Shown here: positions 23,314 to 38,394 of the stretch, piece by piece | How positions within the stretch are numbered: position 1 is the stretch's first letter | How the letters are laid out: each line of letters opens with the position of its first letter | Source: Geosiphon pyriformis | Taxonomy: Eukaryota; Glomeromycota; Glomeromycetes; Archaeosporales; Geosiphonaceae | Assembly (NCBI GenBank): GCA_016748015.1 | Contig: JAAOMT010000741.1 | Coordinates: 724,120-788,119 of the forward strand | Reading direction: 5' to 3' | Length of the DNA stretch: 64,000 nt | Program-made: the position numbers and the translations under genes | Notes under the pieces: generated by a model | What the model was told of the DNA's origin: nothing | The model's input: the letters and a program-made list of their open reading frames with translations, nothing else | The model's database searches: none

Positions 23314-25830
23314 ATGTCCGAAAAGGCTTTATTACCTTTCCCTGAATCACGTCCAGGTCTCAAAGAAAAGATTAAAGATATTGCAAAAAATTTCTCTAAT
23401 TACACTCATAGTTATGTAAAATCACTTTTTCCAATTGTTGGTTGGATAGGACAATATAATCTAACATGGCTATCTGGTGATATGGTTGCCGGTTTCTCTG
23501 CCGCTTCTGTGGTTATTCCTCAAGGATTGGCTTATGCAACCATTGTTGGAGTACCATTGCAATACGGACTCTATTCTTCTTTCGTCGGGGTTTTCTTTTA
23601 TTCCTTATTTGCAACTTCAAAGGACATTACAATTGGACCAACGATTGCTTTATCGCTTATCACTGGGCAAGGTGTTACTAAAATTCTGGAGCACACAAAG
23701 GTAAATTTATTTACCTTTTTTTGAAAATTAGAGATTTTGGATTAAAAAAATTTTCAAAATTCTTTCTTAATTAAATTTTAGGAATATGAAAAATTTGAAA
23801 TTGCTTCTTGCTTTGCCTTAATCACTGGATTGATTTCAATTTTTATCGGTTTATTACGCCTTCGAATTGTGGTTGATTTCATTCCAGCACCAGTTGTTAG
23901 CGGCTTTACTTCTGGATTCGTTCTCATAATTGTCGGTACTTCTATTCCAAAACTTCTTGGGATCAAGAAAATCTCGAGTAGTCAGGCCTCCTACTTGGTT
24001 TTCAAAAATTCATTTGATAAAATTGAAGAAACTAAATGGACAGATTTTTTAATGGGATTTTCTGCTTTAATTTATCTTTATGCCATAAAATATGGGTGCA
24101 GATATGCCATAAAAAGATGGCCAAAATATAAAAAATTTTTTTTCTTTGTTAGTATAGTTCGTTTTATTACCTCGATCCTTATCATGGGATTTATTGCTTG
24201 GTTACTGAGTGATCAAGGTAGAAAAGATCCTCCTGTCTCAATCTTAAAAAAGGTCCCAAGTGGTTTGCATTTTGGAATTCCGCGAATTACCTGGGATCTT
24301 GTAAAACGTATGGTAGAGTTTTTGCCTGGTGTAACTCTCATTTTAATTTTGGAACACATCTCAATCGCAAAAAATTTTGGGAGAATTAATGACTATCGAG
24401 GTATTTTTTTTTTAAAAAAAAAAAAAATGATTGAGAATTTTGTTAGAACTTTTTATTGATATTAATGCTTCTTTTTCTTAAAACCTCAGTCGATCCAAGT
24501 CAAGAATTTATTGCGATCGGTCTTACAAACACTCTTGGGACATTTTTCGGTGGATTCCCTACTACCGGATCTTTTACTCGTACCGCGATAAAAGCTAAGG
24601 CTGGTGTTCGAACTCCGTTAGCTGGAATTTTTTCTGGAGCTTTGGTTTTAATAGCCCTTTATTTTTTGACTCCTGCATTTTATTATATCCCTGATTCAGC
24701 TCTTGGGTACATACTACTATTTATTATTATTATCAATATTATGAATGGGAATATTTGAAAACTAAAATGATTTTTTATTTTATTATAGTGCCCTTGTTTT
24801 TCATGCAGTGATTGATATGTTTTCAAGGTTTTCATACATGAAATATCTATTTAAAACTCAATGTAAGTTCCCTATTAATTACAAACTTAATAGTTTTGAA
24901 AATTTATGAGTTAACTTTCATCTAAATAAGTTAAATAAATTTCATTACAGTCTGGGATTTTGTAGTTTTTATTATGACTCTGGTTTTCACATTCTTTTTT
25001 AACATTGCTGTGAGTATTCATCAAGTTTCTTTAAAACAATTCAAAGCTTGATTTAATTTAAAATCTTTCAGATTGGAATTTATGTCGGAACCGCAGTTGC
25101 ATTTCTGGTGTTAATGGTCCGTATTAGTCGTCCACCTCTTGAAGCTTTAGGTCGTGTCATTTTAAAAAGCGCTAATGAAACAAAAGTATCGGAGAAAGAA
25201 TACGCTTACGTACCTATTGGACATCCTTCATTTAAATCCGCCAGGAACCCTTCTGATGGTGTAATAATTTTTCGATTTGAAGAATCTCTCCTCTACCCAA
25301 ATGCCAATTATTCGGTTGAAAAGATTATCGATTATGTTAAATGTAATACTCGTCGAATTCATCGACCGGCCGAAAAAAAGGGAGATCGACCATGGAATGA
25401 CTCCAGAAAATTATCAAAAGAAAAAGAAGAATTTCATCAGAACTTACCAAGGCTCCGTGCTTTGATTTTTGATTGTTGCGCCGTACGCATTATAGATTCC
25501 ACAGGAGTACAAGCTTTGTTCGATATTAAAAATGACCTAAATAAATACGCGGGTCATGAGGTTGAATACCATTTTGCCAATATTCTAGATAGCAATATTC
25601 AAGCTATCTTGTTAGAAGCCAGTTTTAGAAGTTCCGGTAAAGGTGCAAAACAGCTCGTTGCTCCTGGTAGCACAAGTGATAGGGACCAAAAGCGTCTAGA
25701 AGCTTCTAAATCAAAAGATGAAGAAAGTGGTGAAGTAAACGCAGAAAAATCGATAACAAGTCAAACGCCAAAAAATTTTCTCCATTTGACTTTGAACGAA
25801 GCAATAGAAGCGGTCAACGTTAACTGGTAA
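23314..25830 (+). CDS. SulP family sulfate permease with STAS domain
   Basis: A plasma-membrane anion transporter of the SulP/SLC26 family, most likely a high-affinity sulfate importer like yeast Sul1/Sul2. Six exons keep phase and give 704 residues: 23314-23700, 23782-24400, 24490-24706, 24789-24862, 24951-25009, 25072-25830. The N-terminus has the family signature region (GDMVAGFSAASVVIPQGLAY, then GLYSSFVGVFFYSLFATSKD). The membrane core runs through exon 5 with PAPVVSGFTSGF, DPSQEFIAIGLTN and GTFFGGFPTTGSFTRTAI. A cytoplasmic STAS domain occupies residues about 505-640 and includes the IIDSTG phosphate-loop-like motif near residue 592. Length and domain order are normal for the fungal family. 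Substrate is inferred; related SulP proteins carry other anions. No internal stops were seen. Confidence 0.93.
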
Positions 25831-26165
25831 TTCAAGGAAACTTTGTTTTTTTTAAACAAGACTAGATTTTACCAAATTTCCTTCTCTCTAATTTTACCCG
25901 CAAAGATAAAAATTTACTTTCTGAAGATCATATTCTTGAATCAGCTTCCTTCTAGCTATATTGAATACTTTTAATTTTTATGATACTCGATATCTTTCAA
26001 TTTAAACCCTTTGAGATAAACTTTTGATTATAGATTGGCTGACGATTTTTTAATAATTAAAAATTTAAAAACATAGTTTACTTTTTATGTTTTGCAACGA
26101 TTATTATTATTATTACTATAAAATTGTTATTAAATTATTTTATTAAATTATTTTATAATAAAATA
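25831..26165. other. Intergenic, 3' flank of the SulP gene
   Basis: AT-rich sequence ending in alternating ATT/AATAAA stretches. No gene seen. Confidence 0.5.
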
Positions 26166-26690
26166 ATTTAAGGGTTTGGTGTTCAAAGATTGGTATAAGG
26201 AATTCCTTGGTCATTTTGGAGCTGCGGACCTAGTGTCATCTGAGGTCGTGGATTTCCTTCAGACTTTGGCTCTGAATTATTGGGAGAATATCTGGTTGCC
26301 CAACTCCAAACACAGGGTGGAATGTGAGAGGAGGGGTCTGATTGATAAGCATTTTGTAGTTCTCGATGTGGTAGGTTACTCATCGTTGATGGATACTGGT
26401 GGGGCTCGCTTGACCGGTTTTGTTCTTGGACTTTGGTTACAGGGGTCGTTTATGTTTGGTTTCAGATTTCAGCTTAATTTTGTTAGGTTTATTGGGATCC
26501 TTTGATGCTCAATAAGGATGTGAGTGTACAGTGTAGTCTTGACCGGCTCGGGTGGCTGGTCACATATAGTAAATGCGTGAGCCACACCTTTTGTATGTTG
26601 AATTTTTCATTGTACGATTAGAGGTAGTGGTTGGACCACACTTTGTTATAGCAGAATAAAAAAATAAAAAATAATAACAATAATTTAATA
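26166..26690 (+). mobile_element. LINE-like retroelement 3' end, copy 2
   Basis: A GC-richer block carrying a 109-codon frame (26176-26505). Its middle (WENIWLPNSKHRVECERRGL) resembles the C-terminal tail of fungal LINE ORF2 proteins, where a W-x-x-IW-x-x-R/K-C/H segment is common; this is recollection of the family style, not a search. The noncoding tail repeats that of copy 1: gtgtagtctt at 26531, then gaccggctcgggtggctggt, then aatgcgtga. It ends in GAATAAAAAAATAAAAAATAATAA. The copy is 5'-truncated, which fits non-LTR retroelement insertion. Confidence 0.6.
26531..26641 (+). other. Predicted 3' RNA fold of LINE-like copy 2
   Basis: GACCGGC (26541-26547) pairs with GCTGGTC (26555-26561), with one G-U, closing a seven-base loop. 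GTGTAGTC (26531-26538) pairs with GACCACAC (26634-26641) apart from one A-C position. Equivalent outer arms exist in copy 1. Confidence 0.5.
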
Positions 26691-29600
26691 TAACATAATG
26701 TTTTTTTAGTTTTTTACTGTACAATGATATAAACAAATGATTTTAATAAATATTACATAAAGAGACTCGAAAAGAGTAAAAGTTATCAAAAAAAAAATTT
26801 ATTATTATTATGCTTACAAGAATGTAGCCAGTACAACCTATTTTGTCATACATTAGAGGTGGATCGTGCAATTACAACAGGTGACCGGCCACTCGTTAAT
26901 TTTTAATATTATTTAAATTATTAAATAAATTAATATTTACTTGAAATTTGAAGTTAAATTATAATTATAATTTTTTTTTAAGCAGATCATATAAATAAAA
27001 ATAAAAATTATTGAATATTCAATTTAATATAAATAATAAATTTTTTTAATATTTTTGAATATGAAAAATTTTAAAATTTATTTTAAGAATCTTTTATTTT
27101 ACATATATATTTTTCTTAAAATTATCATATATACATATATATATTATTTATCTATATTATTCGAATTTGAAATTTTTTGTGAAATTCTTTTATATAACAT
27201 TTATTTTTTAATTATATATCTTTACTATAATTTTATAAATTGGATATTTTAAAGATACAATAAAGGTATTACATTTATAATAATTTTAATGAAAATTTTA
27301 ATTTTGCAATTTTAACCTGTTCTTTAAGTTTTAAAGTTTTTTCACAATAAAAATAGATAATATTTCTTTTATAATCTGTTTTTTTTTATTTAACCTTTTC
27401 ATAATATATATATACATTAAAAAATGATGTTTTTTATTTATTTATTTATTTATTTATTTATTTTGTAATTCTCTTTACGTTTGCTGTTCAATTGTTTCTT
27501 ATATATTCAATTTATTATTCCCTATCTCGAATCATGAAAAGAATTTTTGCTATAAAAACCAAATTTTAAATAAATTTAAATTCAATGTTCACATCGATCG
27601 TCCATGTTGTAAATGAAATAAAAACAAAAATTTTTTTCAATTTTTCAATTTTTAGTCGATAAAATAATTTGTGATTCCAAAAATAAGATTATATATTTGG
27701 GTATCCCCCTATCAACAGTTTAACCGGAATTTTGTATGAATCCACAAAATATTCCGTCACAGTTTTCTTAAAAAAAATTTTAACTTTGAATAAAAATCAC
27801 AAGTAAATAATAATTTCCAAATTATCATGTTGAGCCGAGCTGAACTAATTGACTGAATCATTATTAGTTTGAACAATTTTTTTTTGATTAAAGTTTTTAC
27901 CGTCTATTCTGGAATAAGATTGTTTAGTTTTTTCAATTTTTATGTTTTGAATTGTTCATCTTTTTAAATGTCCCTGCAATATAGAATATCAGTTTTTGGA
28001 TTGTTTGTTTAAGATACCTGTTTTCTATACCAAAAATAAATAAATTTAAAGAAACAATCTTAAAATTTGAGATTTTATTTTCGACCCTAATTGTTGTCCT
28101 TTTTATTGTTAATTTCTTTTCTGCCTCAGGATATTCGTCTTTTCCAAGTTTATTTTGAGATTATTCAGTAGTTCATCACCTAAAATTAATTTGAGAATAT
28201 CAAAAATAAATTATTCTTAAACAGAACAAATAATAATGTAATTTTTTTCGTATTTGAAATTTTATTGCTCCTCTTTGTATAACATTTTTGCGTGATCTGT
28301 CAACATTTTGCGATCATTAACGCAGATGAAACATATTAATTTCTTAATGAAAAATCGTTAAAATAATCGTTTTATTGGATTAAAAAAGTGAGAAAGCGAA
28401 AGTAGCCTCTTTTGAAATGGACTAATACTAGATAAGCAGAGTATGTTTTAATTAAATCAGGCGCTTTTTCCCAAATCAAGTCTTGAATGCATTGTGAAAT
28501 GAATCATGCTTAATTTTTATGCAGATTTGATTTATCAGATTAAAAAATTGAGAATCATTGCATAGAAATTGGGGGCATGTGGTTTACAGGAAAATCTTTT
28601 TAAGTGTGGGGTACTAATTTTTTGAATCATTTCTTACCATAATAAACTTTATTTACAATTATGAAAGGTTTAACGAATTAGTTTTTGTCGGATTTTCCGT
28701 CTAGATGATCAATTAAATATCTGATAATGCAAAAAAAGATGATCTGATAAAATAATTAGAAAGTTCTCAAAGAATCGAGTAGACACACTTTATATCACAA
28801 CTAAATAAAATAAGATGCCAAGACATATGAATAATAACTTTCATTGAATTAATAACATCTAATATATCTGATGCAAGTTTTTTAATCGAGATTTTAAAAT
28901 TCGTTCAAACCAATTAATTGGCAATTATAAACTTTGAAAAATCTTTATAAACATTTTAAAGTTGGGAGTTTGAAATATTCACACTGTCCGGCTAACTATC
29001 TTTGATAAAATCTTTTTTTAAGGATCTTTATAAATGTGATCTATTTCAATTTAATTTTAATGTTTCATTAACTTTTCATTCTCAATTACTCTTATCCTTT
29101 TACAAAGTCCATTAAACTTTCATTATAAAATAATCTTATCCTTTTTCAACTTTTTAATTGAGAAGAGACAAAAAAAAGCTTTGTTTTAATACTCTGGGAT
29201 AAAATTCATTAAAAATTTAATAATCGAATTTCATTTTTGACATTCTACAAATCTTATTAAATGTATATGAACATAAAAAGAAAGGGTATTTTTAAATGAT
29301 TTGATAATAAGATGTATATATATAAATTATTTAAACGAAAACACATTTTGTGAAATTTAAATAACAAATGAGCGTTTTTCATGTCATAATAAAGCATGAT
29401 GATAATAAAATTCATAATGACTTTAAAGTTTTCGTCAAAAATAAAGAATTTTTCTTTTCTCCAGGTGTAAGAGGTTTCGTGCATAGAATGTTTATTAAAG
29501 TGATCAAAAAATGCAACATCAATTGTATGCGTAATTTAAATAAACCTTTTAAAAGAGATGTGAAATCCGAACAATTATGACAAGTAAGAGATTGTTTTAT

Positions 29601-30557
29601 TATAAATTTGTAGTACATGAAAAATCATTTTCCAAATTTGTGTCTTCTAAATTTTATCAAGAAATGAATTTTAATAATTTAAGGGAAACGGATAAAGTTT
29701 CATTAGAGCAGCAGAGAATCAAGCCTATCCTCTAAAATCTTTAGATTTTTTTTTTTTTTTTTTTTTAAAGTTTTTTTTAATCTTAAAGGAATTCTAAATA
29801 GAAATATAAACAGCATTAATCTCGTAAACTGTTAAAAAAAATTGTGTAACCTATTTAACTGAAGATTTTATGATTAAAATTTTTTTCTAGAAAATTTTAT
29901 CTAGTAAAAAAAAAAATTTTTAAGGATTTTAAATTTGATATACAGTATCTGTCCAACGATGACGGAATAAAAATTATTAAAGTTGATTAATAAAAGTCTT
30001 AAATATCTTATTTACCAACTTTATTCAATTTAATCATTGTAGTCGTACAATAAATTGGAGGATATTTTTAAGAAAAAATTATATGACCACACAACATGAA
30101 TCTTTAGTGGCGTCAAAATAATTTTAGTTAAGATCTACAAAACAAATGATAATTTTTAAGGAATTTGGCAATCAGCCCATATACTGAAAATGTTCAGCGA
30201 AGGTATTTTTCACGATACTTGCTACCTTGTTATGATGTACAAAAATTTGCCTAGAATCAACATCGCTATCTAAAAAAATTTTGCCTAATAAAATTTTTAC
30301 CCGATTGACAAAATAATTTAATTTCCCAATCGATTCGGAGAATAATTAATGCCAAAAGAAAAATGAGGAAGAATGCAACGAAAATTCATAAAAGTCATCG
30401 TCCTTTGAAAAATCTATTAAAGCAGGGACTGTGAACTTTGGGTATTTAATTGAACTTTTAAACAATTTTTTTCAAAAGATAAACTGAATTCTTCTTTTAA
30501 CGATCAAAGACTCTTAATAATAATAAGACCTTAATTCCTCCAAAAAAAATTTTTAAA
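26691..30557. other. Gene-poor AT-rich region, 3.9 kb
   Basis: No gene supported. It contains a TTTA tract (27434-27465), a poly-T run near 29749-29767 and dispersed A/T homopolymers. Overlapping opposite-strand frames at 29257-29618 have no domain and are compositional. The last 200 bases are the upstream region of the iron permease gene. Confidence 0.5.
27434..27465 (+). repeat. (TTTA)n microsatellite
   Basis: About eight tetranucleotide units in AT-rich noncoding DNA. Confidence 0.85.
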
Positions 30558-31726
30558 ATGGTTTACCTTTTCGATATTCCAGCCTTCTTTATTTTGTTTC
30601 GCGAAACATTAGAATGTGCTGTTATTCTTTCCGTCATGCTTGGTTTCCTCGACAAACTATTACCAGATCCAAGTGATGCATCACTTAAAAAAAAATTTCA
30701 ACGTCAAATCTGGGCTGGACTCATCGCTGGTTTATCAGTGTCTCTTATAATTGGGGCTATATTTATCGCAGTGTTTTATACTGTAGCAAGAAATTTGTGG
30801 GAAGATAGCGAACCTATATGGGGTCAGTAACTCAAAATTTTCTTGTCAAACTACTCCTTATCTCAATGTTATGATGATTATAAGTTTGATTTGATTTTTG
30901 ATTATTTATTATTTATTATTTATTATTTCTAATTATTTCTAATAACAGAGGGTATATTCTCTTTGATTGCTTCAATTATCATAACAATTATGGCCTTTGG
31001 GATGCTTCGGGTGAAACATTGGAAACTAAAATGGGAAAACAAGTTACGGAACGCAACTGAAAACCATCTCAATAAACAAAAGAAAGGTGAAAAATGGGCG
31101 TTATTTATATTACCATTTACTGTCGTTTGCCGTGAAGCATTAGAATCCATCGTTTTCATTGCAGGGGTAAGTTTCTGAAAAAATATTCAATTTCGTATAA
31201 ATTTGAGATCAAAAAGATCTAAATTCGAATTGATTCCTGATCTTCCCAGATCGGATTCGATAAACCTGCTACTGGTCTTCCAATTCCTGCTATTCTGGGT
31301 ATCCTTGCTGGTGCTTTGGTCGGTTACATAATTTACCGAGGCTCACACAACGTAACGTTAGAAGTATTTTTCAATATCATGACCACAATATTATTCTTTA
31401 TCGCCGCCGGACTTTTTTCCATATGTTCTCATGAACTCCATGAAGCAAGTACAGGTGAGGATGAGGACATTGCTTGGGAACTGGACTGTTGTGATCCAGA
31501 TACACACCAAGGATGGGGAATTGTTAAAGCTTTATTCGGATGGAGAAATAAGGCAACTATTGCTTCAACCGTCGCATATTTTGTTTACTGGGCCGCAGTT
31601 TTGCTTGGTTTGCTTTTTATGTATTTGAGGGAACAAAAGAGGTCTATCAATGGTCCAAACAAAACTTTGACGAATGAGGACACTAATAACAGTTTTTCTG
31701 AAAAAGATATTAAAGTTCCCGTATAA
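30558..31726 (+). CDS. FTR1: FTR1-type high-affinity iron permease
   Basis: The permease subunit of reductive iron uptake: it moves Fe(III), freshly oxidised by a partner multicopper ferroxidase (Fet3 type), across the plasma membrane. Three exons (30558-30822, 30949-31166, 31250-31726) keep phase and give 319 residues, normal for the family. Two REXXE iron-binding motifs are present: RETLE at residues 15-19 in the first membrane segment and REALE at about 150-154. Seven or so hydrophobic segments are visible. EGIFSLIASIIITIMAFGML and KPATGLPIPAILG are family-typical. An acidic stretch (STGEDEDIAWELD) follows SHELHEAS. The first donor is GTCAGT, a less common sequence, but splicing there restores the family W-E-G-I-F. 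No ferroxidase gene is next to it in this window, unlike many yeasts. Confidence 0.93.
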
Positions 31727-34379
31727 TGGTTCTGCAACCCTAATTTTATTGTAATTTTAAACAACCTATCATCTCTTTTGATAGGTTAATAGTCCTAAAT
31801 TCTTCTTGAATTAATTGTATTATTTTAAATATTTAATTTTTTTTACATTTTATAATAAATGTTATTAACGACGGAATATTGTGAATTTAATAATGCTAAT
31901 TCTGCAGTTTTTAAAAATGATTAATACTTTCGATCCCATCCTAATGAATATTATATTTTCAAAAATTGAAATAATAGATTATTCAAAAAAGAACTCATTT
32001 TACGTGAATCTTCTCGTGTGAATTTCTCAATGGAAATGCACAAAATTCATAATAGATTTAGTTTGGGTTTTGGAAATTTTGGTGCGTTTTTCGTGCTTTT
32101 ATTACCTATAAATAGAAATTTGACGTGAAAGAGTTATTTAAATTCCCATTAATAAAATACTAATTTTAAAGTTTTCATTTTCAATAAAATTTAAGAAAAA
32201 ACTTAAATACTAAACATCTCTACAATGAATTACCGAAACCGGTTACGCATATTGTTATTGGATATGTTCGCAATCGCGTTTTTTATCAGTTCTTAAATAT
32301 AACCCTGATTCAAGATTCAGTGTCAATAAACAAGAATTTATCACCTTCTTACCATCTTTAGCAAACAAAAAGAATGAGTTAAATATCAAAGTAGCACGAG
32401 GATATAATTGAAGTCTAGCTTGGTCAAATACAATTCATGATATTATCAAATAATATCGAAAAACGGGTTTGGTACAATTTGAAAAAAATTCCGATCAACC
32501 CAAAAAGCCTTTCAGACTATGAAAAACATGTTTTGCTGCACATTTTTCTGGAAGATTATTTTTGTTGCCCTCTTAATAAATGCAAATTATGATAAATGTC
32601 ATTTAAAGAATGTGATAATATTAATAATTGATGATTAAATGGAAAAAAAAAATTGATAATTTATTGTAAAAAATTTTGCATTAGATTGCAAGAATTTATA
32701 TATTATGACTAAAAATCTGGTTGTTTCTGATTAATATTTCAAGAAATTAGAAGATTAATGATTGTATCAAAAGATTCTTTTATTAATTAATAAATTAGAA
32801 AAATTAAAAAAATTACAATATCAAAAAAATATATTTATTAAAACTGAAAATTGGTTTGATTTTAATGTACAGACTAAAATGAGATATATATTTTAATAAT
32901 TATTATAATACAATTTTTAAAATTTATTTTATTTTAATAAAAAAATTATGCAAGAAATAAATTGTGTTGAATGTTTTGAAGTTGAGATAAAAAGATTATT
33001 TTTTTTAATTAATAATACTGGGAATGAATAATTTTTTAAAAGTTTAACCATTATTAAAATCCATTTATTTTTAGTTTATTTAATCAAAGAAAATATAAAT
33101 AAGTTTTAAAAACTTGGTAGAATGATTGAGAATTTAATTTATTTTTTATAATAATTTAAAAAAGTCTGATCATGATTCATGAAAAACAGTAGATCTCTCT
33201 TTTTTTCGGCCGTCACATGAAAAAAAAACTTTTTTCTTATTGGAAATCACAAAAATAGAAAAAACATTACACAAAAAATTACACAAAAACAAAAATTTTA
33301 ATTACTTATTTTCATATACGAGAAATATCTTGATTTATTATTATGAAATTACTTTAAAGATATTTGCGTTTTTGGAAAATCTTCAAATTTCTTCATGAAT
33401 GGTTGAAATTTTTTAAAGATTAAACACACAAAGACTGCAATAGATGGAACAATTTAGACTCAAAAAATAATTATCGACCCTTTTTTCTATTCAATTATTT
33501 GTAAAAACTAATCTAATTATGAACAATTCAATTAAAATCAAAAATTAGAAACCTTTATAAGATATCTAAAAGAAATAATACATTAGAATAATCTGAATGA
33601 ACTTTCCTAAAGTTTAATCTTTAAAGAATTCTTTGTGAATATATAATAAACTTGAAATAATATTTGGTAAACTACATTTAAAAGTAATGAGGTATTTTAC
33701 TTGAGAGAGTTAGAAGAGTACACATTTTATAGTATAGAAGATTAAATATTTGAAATTCATAAAAGTTTACTTAAAGGATATTCTAATAGGTCTCGAACCT
33801 TTATATTATTATTATTTGAAATAAGAAATCTTTGATATGCTGAGAAATCGAAATCACAAGATCAGCCCAGAAACCTAATTCAGGAAATAATCAAATAAAA
33901 ATAAATGTGGATTTACCCGAATGAAAACATTACTTTGCCTTCTCATGACATCTATAACGACCCTAAATAAGAAAGAGGATTTCCGATAAGGTTCGTGTTT
34001 TTTTATTTTTGGGTTTTCTTTTTACAAATTCTTTGGTCATTTACCTTACAATTTATAATAATAATAATAATAATAAAAATAGATTTTTTGGAGTCATATC
34101 CGATGTAAATGAGTTCTGAACAGAATAGTTTTAAATTTATCCGACATAAATTTATCCAGAAAATATTCAGTCATAGTATTTAAGCATGAAAACAAATAAA
34201 AACATACATAAATATCTGTGTATAGAAATCAAAATCTTTCGTAGGACGTATCTTTTGTAAAGAATATCACAAACTACTAAAATCCACAACTAAATTAAAG
34301 AATAGACCTCCCTGGGTGAGAAAGATTTCATAAAAAAATTCGTAAATTTGATATTTTTCCGAGATAAAGATTAGTAGAA
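31727..34379. other. Intergenic, possible transposon debris
   Basis: Mostly AT-rich. Around 32250-32570 a GC-richer plus-strand trace contains TIHDIIK, then YRKTGLVQFEKNSDQPKK. This looks like the helix-turn-helix end of a Tc1-type transposase, but stops interrupt it and no catalytic part follows. A TAA/AAT tract lies at about 34056-34076. Confidence 0.4.
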
Positions 34380-35854
34380 ATGTTGGCAAGTGGTGATAAT
34401 TTCAATAAAAATGGGTTGCCTAAAAAACAAGAACCATTTCAACAATCATTAAAAAAACAACAACAACAACAACAGCTGCAGCTGTGGCCACAATTGAAAA
34501 TGGAAGAAGCGTTACAAAATCAAAATTCACTTTCAAGAAATTCTACAAAGGACACAAGACAATCCTCATTATCAAATGGATCAAATGGAGAAAGCTCAAA
34601 TTCCCTAAGCAATTCACAAAATTTTCAAAATTATGTGACACAACAACATTCTCAACAAAATTTTTCAACCAAAAATTCAAAATCAAATTCTGCCTCAAGA
34701 AGAAAGGAAACATATTCACTCCTCATAGATGGAAAGCCAGTAAAATTTATTGCTGACAAATATTCACCAATAATTTTTTCAAAAGCCACTTCATGCACTT
34801 CTTCAAATAAAACAGAAAAATTAGTCATAGAGCAAACAAAATTAAATTCAACAGAATCACCCTCAGTTCAAAATGAAACAGAACGATTTGTGCCTAGTGA
34901 ATTAAATTGCTCTATTAAAAACATTGAGGAACCAAAAGCTTTTGAAAGTTCTGTCAATATTCCTATAGCCTTACAAACATCTACAGGATTAACTCAGACG
35001 TCAGTAGTTGGACTACAAATTGATAATCCACAAAGAAACTCTATACATTTAGAACTTCCATCAACGCCTTTTTTGAAAAAAGATGAAGAATTAACAGACT
35101 TTTCACCAATGGACGAGCTTCATTTATGGAAGAAAGTATATTGGTTAATTTTTTCGTTGTTAAATTTTCTTACACTAGGTGGAAATTGTGCTTTAATATT
35201 TGAATCTTATTCTAATGTAAGTAATAATAAAATCTTTTCAAAATGATCAAATGACAAAAAGCTAACTAATATATTTCCAATTCTTTAATTAGTTACAACC
35301 AAAAACCCAAATTCCGATATACATTTTTACATTTTTATTGATCCTTGACATTGTAACCCGTGGATTTATTCTATACAAACTTCATTGGAAATTCACGAAA
35401 AAAGAATTATCAGTTTTCGGTTTTATATCCATAATCCTGTGTAAGTTTTCTTTCAACCTTGATAAAATGAATAAATAAATAATTAATTAATTAAATTTAC
35501 TTGATCTATTTTATAGTTAAGAAAGAAATATATCTATTGTTTGGATATCAGAAACTCACTACCGAACAAATTCGAATTCTTGGAGCATATGTGGATTATA
35601 TTTGTCTTTTATATGTTGGATTTTTCAGTTGGGCTATTTATTCGAATTTTGGGAGGCATCGAAACGAGACAATACTGATGGATAGTGTTAATTACTTGAT
35701 TAATGACCCGATAAAATATTTGACTTTTTGTTTGTTTAGTATTAACATAGCTTTGGTATTACGATTATTTTTTCGATGGGGAATCCAGTGTTGGTACGAT
35801 AATAGAAATATTAAAAAAGGTGATCAAGATGCTGTATATATTAGTATTTTATAA
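34380..35854 (+). CDS. Poly-Q membrane protein, unknown function
   Basis: Three exons (34380-35216, 35293-35440, 35517-35854) joined by GTAAGT donors and TTAG/ATAG acceptors keep phase and give 440 residues. The first 245 residues are hydrophilic and probably cytosolic: a KKQQQQQQ run near residue 25, then Ser/Asn/Thr-rich sequence. From about residue 255 there are about five hydrophobic segments (WLIFSLLNFLTLGGNCALIF; IYIFTFLLILDIVTRGFILY; VFGFISIILF; YICLLYVGFFSWAIYSNF; LTFCLFSINIALVLRLFF), the second and third brought in by splicing. The C-terminus is short and polar. I do not recognise a family. The gene model is supported by three independent phase-consistent junctions. Confidence 0.75.
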
Positions 35855-38390
<2,536 letters not shown>

Positions 38391-38394
38391 ACAT

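Noticed and set aside
27055-27252. 65-codon Ile/Tyr/Phe-rich frame resembling a membrane protein
   Set aside because: Composed almost only of A/T codons in an AT desert; no start context or conservation clue.
29257-29618. Three overlapping frames on both strands
   Set aside because: Mutually overlapping, no motif, typical of AT-rich noncoding sequence.
33780-33860. A GGTTCGAGACC-like T-arm on the minus strand suggesting a tRNA
   Set aside because: The flanking bases do not form a five-pair T stem, and no acceptor or anticodon arm can be drawn.
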